NCBI GenBank assembly: GCA_047973025.1
Contig: JBKEBE010000063.1
Coordinates: forward strand, 1-13,247
DNA: 13,247 nucleotides
Source of the DNA: UPXZ01 sp047973025
GTDB taxonomy: Bacteria > Bacteroidota > Bacteroidia > Bacteroidales > Paludibacteraceae
Reading direction: 5' to 3'
Position numbers and translations under genes: made by a program. This document shows, piece by piece, positions 7,281 to 13,247 of the stretch. The notes under the pieces were generated by a model that saw only the letters and a program-made list of their open reading frames with translations, was not told the DNA's origin and ran no database searches. Each line of letters starts with the position of its first letter. Position 1 is the first letter of the stretch.

Positions 7281-7546
7281 CAACAATACTTTTCTTCAGA
7301 TAACCGGCTTTTTTTACTTCAAGTGAGAAAGCCATGGAAACAATTTTAGTTGTCAAGTTTCATACACTCTTTGACATTTTCGGACAAAAAAGCGGGTTTC
7401 TCAGGGACCAATAATCTCAAGTATAGCAATCACAGCAAACTTGTGTTGCTGTTACTGTTTCCGGTCTTCGAGATTAAAAGCTCGTAGCACTATGCGGATT
7501 CTGCCCTGTATCGCTTTGTTTCCTGCGGGAAAGATATTTTCTGCCG

Positions 7547-7577
7547 ATTAATGAACGAAAGTTCGATTAATTTTTTT
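7547..7577 (+). terminator. orphan Rho-independent terminator
   Basis: ATTAAT (7547-7552) pairs with ATTAAT (7566-7571), GAAC (7553-7556) pairs with GTTC (7561-7564) around a GAAA tetraloop, with one bulged G at 7565. A T-run (7571-7577) follows. There is no recognised plus-strand gene upstream for it to terminate, since everything from 6268 to 6934 is on the minus strand. Confidence 0.6.
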
Positions 7578-7675
7578 AGTTGGTCAGTAGTGAAAAAAAA
7601 TAGAATCAATCCCGTCTTTTTCGTTTAAAATTACTTTAAATAGCAACAATTGTTTTACGTTCAAATTTTAATGCT

Positions 7676-7683
7676 TATTTTTG
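7676..7683 (+). promoter_or_regulatory. -7 promoter element TATTTTTG for etfBA
   Basis: TATTTTTG matches TAnnTTTG and gives a predicted start near 7690, about 50 bases before the etfB ATG. A TTG at 7650-7652 lies 23 bases upstream, slightly far for a -33 element. Confidence 0.5.
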
Positions 7684-7741
7684 TGTTCTTTTTTAACTTC
7701 AAAAATACCGTACTATCACTAATTTAATAAAAACAGAAGAT

Positions 7742-8611
7742 ATGAGTTTTAATATCGTTGTTCTTGCCAAACAAGTGCCGGACACGCATAACGTAGGCAA
7801 AGATGCGATGAAAGCCGACGGCACGGTAAATCGTGGCGCGCTTCCTGCCATTTTCAATCCGGAAGATCTCAACGCGCTGGAACAGGCGCTTCGCATCAAG
7901 GATAAATTTCCCGGAACCACCGTCAGCCTGCTTTCCATGGGTCCCGCCCGCGCTGCCGAGATACTTCGCGAAGGGCTATATCGTGGTGCCGACAAAGGGT
8001 ATTTGCTGAGTGGTCGCGAGTTTGCAGGTTCGGATAGTTTAGCCACATCATACGCACTGTCTTGCGCTATTCGCAACATGGACAAAGTGGATATGATTAT
8101 ATGCGGTCGTCAGGCAATTGACGGGGACACCGCGCAGACAGGTCCGCAAGTCGCGGAAAAACTCGGCTTCCCGCAAATAACCTATGCGGAAGAAATTCTC
8201 AATGTAACCCAAAACTCAATCACAGTAAAACGCCGCGTCGAAAACGGAATTGAAGTTTTGAAAGGGAAGCTACCCATGTTAATTACGGTAAATAGCACCG
8301 CGGTGCCTTGTCGCCCACGCAACGCCAAACGCATGATGAAGTACAAATATGCTAAAATCCCATCGGAACGTCAAGAAAGTAGTTCAGATTACATTGACTA
8401 TAACACGCACGCCTATTTGAATATCAATGAATGGGGAGTAACCGACATCGAACACGATCCGCAATGGCTGGGTTTGGGAGGATCGCCCACGAAAGTGAAA
8501 AGTGTTAAGAACGTCGTCTTCTCGGCTAAAGAAAGTAAAAAACTGACCGCGAACGATGCCGAGATCGAAGATATGATGAAAGAACTAATAGCTAACCACA
8601 CGATAGGATAA
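7742..8611 (+). CDS. etfB: electron transfer flavoprotein subunit beta (EtfB)
   Basis: A 289-residue EtfB, the nucleotide-binding small subunit of the ETF heterodimer, which shuttles electrons from or to acyl-CoA dehydrogenases in the cytoplasm. The start MSFNIVVLAKQVPDT and the segment NPEDLNALEQALRIKD (39-54) are typical. GREFAGSDSLATSYAL (91-106) and the ETF-beta signature CGRQAIDGDTAQTGPQVAE (121-139) follow. The C-terminal part (PSERQE onward) ends with GGSPTKV, usual in bacterial EtfB. Length is on the long side of the classical beta subunit and fits anaerobe-type ETFs. The stop is four bases before the etfA ATG, so the two are co-transcribed and probably translationally coupled. The 690-base gap upstream sets this cluster apart from the tRNA. 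Confidence 0.96.
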   Translation: MSFNIVVLAKQVPDTHNVGKDAMKADGTVNRGALPAIFNPEDLNALEQALRIKDKFPGTTVSLLSMGPARAAEILREGLYRGADKGYLLSGREFAGSDSLATSYALSCAIRNMDKVDMIICGRQAIDGDTAQTGPQVAEKLGFPQITYAEEILNVTQNSITVKRRVENGIEVLKGKLPMLITVNSTAVPCRPRNAKRMMKYKYAKIPSERQESSSDYIDYNTHAYLNINEWGVTDIEHDPQWLGLGGSPTKVKSVKNVVFSAKESKKLTANDAEIEDMMKELIANHTIG

Positions 8612-8615
8612 AATC

Positions 8616-9635
8616 ATGAACAACTTATTTGTATATCTTGAAATAGAAGACGGTATTGTTGGCGAGGTAAGCCTTGAACTGCTGACCAAAGGACGCAGTT
8701 TGGCTGATGAGTTGAAGTGTAAATTAGAAGCAGTAGCGGTTGGCTATCAGCTGGACAAGATTGGCGAGCAGGTATTCCCATACGGAGTGGACGTGCTTCA
8801 TATTGCCGATGACAAGCGTCTGTCGCCTTACACTACGCTTCCCCACACATCCGTATTAGTAACCCTTTTCAAAGAAGAAAAACCCCAAATCGCCTTTATG
8901 GGTGCGACATCTGTTGGACGCGACTTAGGACCGAGGGTTTCATCAGCGTTGTATAGTGGGCTTACTGCAGATTGTACTTCGCTTGAAGTAGGTACCTATG
9001 AAGACCGAAAAGCGGGCAAAACGTATGAAAATTTGCTCTATCAAATTCGTCCGGCATTCGGTGGAAATATCGTTGCAACCATCGTAAACCCCGACTGCCG
9101 CCCACAAATGGCAACCGTTCGCGAAGGTGTGATGAAAAAAGAAATTCGAGACCCGAAATACAAAGGAACCGTTCGAAAATTGGATGTATCCAAATACGTT
9201 TCTGATGAAGATTTTGCTATCGAAGTGATAGAAAGGCACGTAGAAAAATCGAAACTAAACATCAAAGGCGCGCCTGTTATCGTTGCCGGTGGATACGGCA
9301 TGGGAAGTGCCGATAATTTCAAACTACTCTATGACTTAGCTGATACACTCGGGGGCGAAGTGGGTGCTTCACGAGCCGCCGTTGATGCCGGATTCGCAGA
9401 ACACGAGCGTCAAATCGGGCAAACCGGCGTAACCGTTCGCCCAAAACTGTACGTTGCTTGTGGTATTTCCGGACAAATCCAACACATAGCAGGCATGCAG
9501 GAAAGCGCGATAATCATTGCCATCAACAATGACCCGAGTGCTCCGATAAATGCCATAGCAGACTACGTAATTACCGGAAACGTGGAAGAAGTCGTACCGA
9601 AAATGATTCAATATTACAAGAAGAATAGTAAGTAA
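8616..9635 (+). CDS. etfA: electron transfer flavoprotein subunit alpha (EtfA)
   Basis: A 339-residue EtfA, the FAD-holding large subunit that dimerises with EtfB. The N-terminal domain (about 1-200) has FMGATSVGRDLGPRVSSAL and GLTADCTSLEV, the usual alpha-subunit pattern. The FAD domain follows: GGEVGASRAAVDAGF (246-260), QIGQTGVTVRPKLYVACGIS (266-285), GQIQHIAGM (286-294), then AINNDPSAPINAIADYVITG near 302-321. All main FAD-contact motifs look intact. No extra ferredoxin-like domain is present. It starts four bases after etfB and is followed by 165 bases before the acyl-CoA dehydrogenase, a gap without a strong terminator, so transcription may continue into that gene. Confidence 0.96.
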   Translation: MNNLFVYLEIEDGIVGEVSLELLTKGRSLADELKCKLEAVAVGYQLDKIGEQVFPYGVDVLHIADDKRLSPYTTLPHTSVLVTLFKEEKPQIAFMGATSVGRDLGPRVSSALYSGLTADCTSLEVGTYEDRKAGKTYENLLYQIRPAFGGNIVATIVNPDCRPQMATVREGVMKKEIRDPKYKGTVRKLDVSKYVSDEDFAIEVIERHVEKSKLNIKGAPVIVAGGYGMGSADNFKLLYDLADTLGGEVGASRAAVDAGFAEHERQIGQTGVTVRPKLYVACGISGQIQHIAGMQESAIIIAINNDPSAPINAIADYVITGNVEEVVPKMIQYYKKNSK

Positions 9636-9655
9636 TCGGTTGTAAAAAAACAACA

Positions 9656-9674
9656 AATTGGGATAATACCAATT
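9656..9674. repeat. small inverted repeat between etfA and the acyl-CoA dehydrogenase
   Basis: AATTGG (9656-9661) and CCAATT (9669-9674) enclose seven bases. No T-run follows, so it is not a standard terminator. It could protect an mRNA end or slow transcription between etfA and the next gene; it may also be chance. Confidence 0.35.
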
Positions 9675-9800
9675 CACCTATTCATAGCTTTTCCTTTACG
9701 ATACATTTTTATCACGTATTAAAAATAAATGAAATAAAATCCGAGGTGTAAGTAGTACAATTGACCGTGTATTTCTCATCTCACCCTTTTTTGTAACAAC

Positions 9801-11504
9801 ATGAATTTTTACACAGATAATCCGGCACTGAAATTTCAGCTTTCGCACCCTTTGATGCAGAAAATAGTTACACTCCGCGAGCGTAATTTTGCCGATAAAG
9901 ACAAATTTGATTTTGCGCCACAAGATTTTGAAGACGCGATTGACAACTACGACAAAGTACTTGAAATCATCGGCGAAATAAGTGGCGAAACCATCGCGGC
10001 GAACGCAGAAAGCGTTGATAAGGAAGGTCCACAGGTAATCAGCAGTCGTGTAAAATACGCGAAAGGTACGCAAGAAAACCATGAAGAATTGGTAAAAGCG
10101 GGTGTTTACGGCATGTCTTTGCCACGTGAATTTGGCGGTTTGAACTTTGCCATGATGCCTTACGTGATGAGCGGTGAATTGGTGTCGCGTGGTGATGCGG
10201 GATTTGCCAATATTTGGGGGTTGCAGGACTGTGCCGAAACAATTGCCGAATTTGCCGACGAAGCAACCAAAGCCGAATTTCTTCCTCGCGTAACGCAGGG
10301 CGAGACCTGTTCGATGGACTTGACAGAACCTGATGCCGGCTCCGACCTGCAAGCCGTTCAACTCAAAGCTACGGAGAAAGACGGACAATGGTATCTCAAC
10401 GGCGTGAAACGATTTATTACCAATGGAGACGCGCAAATCAAACTTGTACTTGCCCGCTCCGAAGAAGGCACCCAAGATGCGCGCGGGCTATCTTATTTTG
10501 TCGCGGACAATCGTTTCGACCATACCATCAAAGTACGTCGCATCGAAAATAAGCTTGGGATCAAAGGTTCGCCTACTTGCGAACTCGTATTTACCAACAC
10601 GCCCGCAAAACTTGTCGGAACGCGCCGTATGGGACTTATCAAATACGTCATGTCGCTGATGAACGGCGCACGGTTAGGGGTCGGTTCGCAGTCGGTAGGC
10701 GTATCGGAAGCCGCCTATCAGGAAGCCGTTAACTACGCAAACGACCGCAAGCAGTTTGGTAAAGAGATTATTCAATTTCCGGCGGTTTACGAGATGTTGT
10801 CGTTGATGAAAGCCAAATTAGATGCTTCCCGTACCTTACTCTACGAAACGACGCGATTTGTTGACCTTTACAAAGCCTATGAAGGAATCGAACAAGAACG
10901 CAAGTTAACTCCCGAGGAACGTGCCGAGTACAAAGAACATCAGCGTTTGGCGGATGCTTATACTCCGTTGGTAAAAATGTTTGCCAGTGAATACGCCAAC
11001 CAAAACGCCTACGACAGTATCCAAGTGCATGGTGGTTCCGGATTTATGAAAGATTATGCTTGCGAACGTATTTATCGCGACGCGCGCATCTTAACCATCT
11101 ACGAAGGTACCACTCAGTTGCAAGTAGTTGCCGCTATCCGTTATGTTACTACCGGCGCGTATTTGAATAAAATTCGGGAATATGAAAACATGACCATTAA
11201 TCCGGAATTCAACAGTATGCGCAAACGACTGATCAGTATGACCGACCAATTTGAAAAATCGGTAGCACACGTGGAGGAACTGAAAAATCAAGACAACTTG
11301 GACTTTCAAGCTCGTCGCTTAGTCGAGATGGCCGGACACATCATTATGTGCTACTTGTTGTTGCTTGACGCTACGCGCGATGATATGGATTTATTCCGCA
11401 AATCTGCCGAAGTGTATTTGAACTATGCCGAAGTAGAGGTTCGCAAAAATGGAACTTTCATCAATCAGTTTAATCCGGAAAATCTGGATATGTATCGTAT
11501 GTAA
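9801..11504 (+). CDS. acyl-CoA dehydrogenase family protein, C-terminally extended
   Basis: A 567-residue flavoenzyme that introduces a 2,3-double bond in acyl-CoA (or, in anaerobes, may reduce enoyl-CoA), exchanging electrons with ETF. The N-terminal helical domain has the GVYGMSLPREFGGLNF segment. The middle beta domain carries MDLTEPDAGSDLQAV (172-186), a flavin/substrate motif, and WYLNGVKRFITNGD. The C-terminal helical domain shows YANDRKQFGK (312-321), QVHGGSGFMKDYACERIYRD (408-427) and TIYEGTTQLQ (432-441), in which Glu435 is the expected catalytic base. Residues from about 455 form an extra C-terminal helical region, so it is longer than the roughly 380-residue MCAD type and closer to FadE-like bacterial forms. 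Its position after etfBA suggests this ETF is its partner. Chain-length preference and reaction direction cannot be told. A terminator follows. Confidence 0.95.
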   Translation: MNFYTDNPALKFQLSHPLMQKIVTLRERNFADKDKFDFAPQDFEDAIDNYDKVLEIIGEISGETIAANAESVDKEGPQVISSRVKYAKGTQENHEELVKAGVYGMSLPREFGGLNFAMMPYVMSGELVSRGDAGFANIWGLQDCAETIAEFADEATKAEFLPRVTQGETCSMDLTEPDAGSDLQAVQLKATEKDGQWYLNGVKRFITNGDAQIKLVLARSEEGTQDARGLSYFVADNRFDHTIKVRRIENKLGIKGSPTCELVFTNTPAKLVGTRRMGLIKYVMSLMNGARLGVGSQSVGVSEAAYQEAVNYANDRKQFGKEIIQFPAVYEMLSLMKAKLDASRTLLYETTRFVDLYKAYEGIEQERKLTPEERAEYKEHQRLADAYTPLVKMFASEYANQNAYDSIQVHGGSGFMKDYACERIYRDARILTIYEGTTQLQVVAAIRYVTTGAYLNKIREYENMTINPEFNSMRKRLISMTDQFEKSVAHVEELKNQDNLDFQARRLVEMAGHIIMCYLLLLDATRDDMDLFRKSAEVYLNYAEVEVRKNGTFINQFNPENLDMYRM

Positions 11505-11557
11505 ATTTGACTACAAATAGCCTGCGTCCGATTTTCAAAGAACAAAGTAATTTATCC

Positions 11558-11594
11558 AAGAGGGGTGATTCTATACGGTCATCCTCTTTTTTTT
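11558..11594 (+). terminator. Rho-independent terminator of the etf/acyl-CoA dehydrogenase cluster
   Basis: AAGAGG (11558-11563) pairs with CCTCTT (11583-11588), and GTGA (11565-11568) pairs with TCAT (11579-11582) after one bulged G. An eight-base T-run (11587-11594) follows on the plus strand. The convergent exchanger gene ends 45 bases further on. Confidence 0.8.
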
Positions 11595-11638
11595 GTTTAA
11601 AGTAATGATTTACGGCACTGTGATGAGAGTGCGCGTGA

Positions 11639-12568
11639 CTATAAGATTATCTTCATCAAAAACAATCCATACAGCACAAAGAACAAATATCCTTCCGCTA
11701 CGGAAATCTTTTTATCCTGCGTCAGCAGATAAAACATCAGACCTGCCCCTACCATAACAGGAAGAGAGAAAGACAATAAGTTTTCCGGGACAGTAATTAC
11801 TCCGAATATCGAACCTAAGGAAGGTATGAGTAACGTATTGGCAACGGACGAGCCCAATACATTTCCTACCGCCATACTGGACTGACCTTTTCGAATAGCT
11901 GAGATATTTACGGTCAATTCGGGCAATGTCGTACCTAAAGACAAAAGCGTAAGTGCAATGATGGCGTTTGGTATGTTCAGTGCTTCGGCAATGTGAGAAA
12001 GGGATGAGACCGTAAAATCTGCGCCAAAATAGACACCGGCAGCACTCAGTATCAGAATAATCAAAGCCTTCAACGGAAATTTGTGTTTATCGACATCTAC
12101 TGCATCAACTTTTGTCGTTTTATTATTGCGGAGCAAATGAAAACTGTAAATCAAGAAGATAATCGCTCCCGTAATCGCTTCAAAAAATTCGATTACTCCA
12201 TCAAACGCGATCAGAACAAAATAGAAAAAACTACCAATCAAAAATTGCAAATCGGTCGAAATATACGTATACCCCAAGTCGATATTTTTCCGATTAAGAA
12301 CAACAGCCAAACCTGTCACCAACAACAAATTAGATATATTTGCTCCGATTATATTACCTGCCAAAATCTCCGATTTACCATGAACGACTGACATTACTCC
12401 GGAAACAAGTTCAGGAAGTGAAGTTCCGATTCCGACTATAAAAACACCAACGACAAAAGCGGGCAGTTTAAGGTAATTACCAATTTTGGATGCGGCATCC
12501 GTAAAGTAGTTGGAAGCCACGATTAATACTGCTAAAGCAACAACGAAAGTTATAATATCTGTAATCAT
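11639..12568 (-). CDS. CaCA-family sodium/calcium exchanger (YrbG-like)
   Basis: A 309-residue inner-membrane antiporter of the Ca2+/cation antiporter superfamily, expected to extrude Ca2+ in exchange for Na+ or H+. It is made mostly of hydrophobic segments, in two inverted halves, each with an alpha repeat. The first has GIGTSLPELVSGVMSVVHG (46-64) and GNIIGANISNLLLVTG (71-86); the second has SLGTTLPELTVNISAIRKG (210-228) and GNVLGSSVANTLLI (235-248). Glu53 and Glu217 in the two LPE motifs are the expected ion ligands. A short charged loop (about 147-166, NNKTTKVDAVDVDKHK) separates the halves on the cytoplasmic side. Length and lack of large loops fit bacterial YrbG-type proteins. Its ATG lies 51 bases from the stop of a same-strand transposase, leaving almost no native upstream region; I see no consensus promoter there. 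Confidence 0.93.
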   Translation of the reverse strand: MITDIITFVVALAVLIVASNYFTDAASKIGNYLKLPAFVVGVFIVGIGTSLPELVSGVMSVVHGKSEILAGNIIGANISNLLLVTGLAVVLNRKNIDLGYTYISTDLQFLIGSFFYFVLIAFDGVIEFFEAITGAIIFLIYSFHLLRNNKTTKVDAVDVDKHKFPLKALIILILSAAGVYFGADFTVSSLSHIAEALNIPNAIIALTLLSLGTTLPELTVNISAIRKGQSSMAVGNVLGSSVANTLLIPSLGSIFGVITVPENLLSFSLPVMVGAGLMFYLLTQDKKISVAEGYLFFVLYGLFLMKIIL

Positions 12569-12619
12569 TCTATTTTTGAAAAAGACAAAAAAAAAGATTC
12601 GATAATTTATTTATTATGA

Positions 12620-13247
12620 TTATCCGTAATTCTTCCTATTGTAAATTCTTGATTTGAAGTCAGGCGGATAGCTGACAGCGGTGATTAATAATCTGTCAAA
12701 CTGTTTTTTACCAAAATATCGCCTGTTGAATTTATAACAGAATTGATTGAGGTAGTATTGTAAATATTCGGGTTTAACTTTGTAATATACACCCAGCAGT
12801 TGCCTTTTAGCGTTGCTGATAGCGGTATGGAGCCAAGGAAGGACTTTTGGCAATTCTTCCGGAGCGACCACTGATGCTTCGTGTGAATGGACATGTCCTT
12901 CCGGTTTTGTGTAAGAAGTAGAATCATCGGAGATAATATCTGCCGTTTGTTCTACTTGCTCTTTGACATTCTTTGTAATTGTATCGGCTTTCAGGTCGTC
13001 TATAACGGTCATCTTCAGGTGCCCAACCTTTTTGGGTTTTATCCCCGGCTTTGGGTTTTCGACTGTTTTGCTTTCGGCAATGACCAACACTTTGGTTTTT
13101 TTCTGACTTCCACGCCCCCGTTTAAGGGGTTCATTCCTTAACTCAATGGGAATTTCGGTAGTGAAAAAAGCATCGTCAAGCTCTATTTCGCCGTCAAGAG
13201 TATAGATGCCATCGCGTTTACCCATTACATCGCGTAACTTGTTTACC
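12620..13247 (-). CDS. IS1595-family (ISXO2-like) transposase, partial at window edge
   Basis: The frame stays open to the right edge of the window, so the N-terminus is missing; an internal ATG at 13225 is not the true start. The visible 208 residues form the catalytic DDE-type domain of ISXO2-like transposases. GEIELDDAFF near the start of the visible part supplies the first Asp (GxVExDExY in relatives), IISDDSTSYT supplies the second, and HTAISNAKRQLLGVYY the third motif with His and Asn in the usual HxxxSNxK arrangement. YLNQFCYKFNRRYF near the end is the well-conserved YLxEFxYRxNRR block. No stop or frameshift is seen in this part, so the element may be active, but completeness cannot be judged from here. 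Confidence 0.88.
   Translation of the reverse strand, partial: VNKLRDVMGKRDGIYTLDGEIELDDAFFTTEIPIELRNEPLKRGRGSQKKTKVLVIAESKTVENPKPGIKPKKVGHLKMTVIDDLKADTITKNVKEQVEQTADIISDDSTSYTKPEGHVHSHEASVVAPEELPKVLPWLHTAISNAKRQLLGVYYKVKPEYLQYYLNQFCYKFNRRYFGKKQFDRLLITAVSYPPDFKSRIYNRKNYG
12620..13247 (-). mobile_element. IS1595-family insertion sequence, partial
   Basis: Inferred from the ISXO2-like transposase. The element's end beyond the transposase stop must fall within 12569-12619 unless it overlaps the exchanger gene, but only one end is in the window, so the terminal inverted repeat and the target duplication cannot be identified. Coordinates given are those of the coding part only. Confidence 0.65.

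Larger units (their letters stand above)
6985..7675. other. long gap with no intact gene; possible decayed gene or non-coding RNA region
   Basis: No reading frame of convincing length is present, yet the stretch is not featureless. On the plus strand a good terminator ends at 7577, and there is a possible nested fold upstream of it: AATCTCAAG near 7413 with CTTCGAGATT near 7466, enclosing ACAGCAA (7432-7438) paired with TTGCTGT (7446-7452). On the minus strand, 7547-7346 reads as protein-like pieces if one stop (7452-7454) and one frame change (about 7403-7429) are allowed: SAENIFPAGNKAIQ..., then QQHKFAVIAILEIIG, then VPEKPAFLSENVKECMKLDN and a stop. A further minus-strand frame at 7335-7234 gives 33 residues with a hydrophobic C-terminus. 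I recognise none of these. The left part (6985-7130) is very AT-rich with nothing obvious. Confidence 0.4.

Noticed and set aside
9696..10475. 259-codon open frame antisense to the acyl-CoA dehydrogenase
   Set aside because: It mirrors a strongly supported coding frame, its translation shows no recognisable domain, and it runs through the intergenic gap; it is a shadow frame.
1..13247. CRISPR array, rRNA, riboswitch or prophage signals
   Set aside because: I saw no regularly spaced direct repeats, rRNA-like blocks, known riboswitch cores or phage structural genes anywhere in the window.

Overview
The window looks like a chromosomal segment from a member of the Bacteroidetes, probably Bacteroidales. 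Three things point there: several promoters carry the Bacteroidetes -7 element TAnnTTTG (TATCTTTG or TATTTTTG), the one tRNA gene does not encode its 3' CCA, and the gene content fits (a DUF2582-type winged-helix protein, an etfB-etfA-acyl-CoA dehydrogenase cluster, an IS1595-type transposase). The phylum call is inferred from sequence features only. No species is proposed.

Layout, left to right. 1-660: the C-terminal half of a GT4 glycosyltransferase, broken by two in-frame TAG codons. 661-966: no gene, ending in a bidirectional terminator. 967-1164 (-): small winged-helix protein. 1318-1854 (-): HD-domain hydrolase, divergent from priA (2022-4478, +), the replication restart helicase. 4687-6135 (+): a PLP enzyme of the tryptophanase/tyrosine phenol-lyase family with its own terminator. 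6268-6762 (-): YfcE/MJ0936-type phosphoesterase. 6860-6934 (-): tRNA-Val(UAC) with promoter and terminator. 6985-7675: a long gap without a convincing gene, but with an orphan plus-strand terminator, an orphan minus-strand promoter and protein-like fragments on the minus strand. 7742-9635 (+): etfB and etfA. 9801-11504 (+): acyl-CoA dehydrogenase, followed by a terminator. 11639-12568 (-): CaCA-family Na+/Ca2+ exchanger. 12620-13247 (-): transposase of an IS1595-family element, cut by the window edge.

Functionally, the clearest unit is etfB-etfA-acyl-CoA dehydrogenase: the dehydrogenase oxidises or reduces acyl-CoA and the ETF heterodimer carries its electrons. The other genes are mostly single housekeeping transcription units, several with recognisable promoters and terminators. 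I see no clear novel multi-gene system. The items most worth a second look are the PLP lyase, which has tyrosine phenol-lyase-like substrate residues but lacks a conserved cofactor-site arginine; the unexplained 6985-7675 gap; and the twice-interrupted glycosyltransferase at the left edge.
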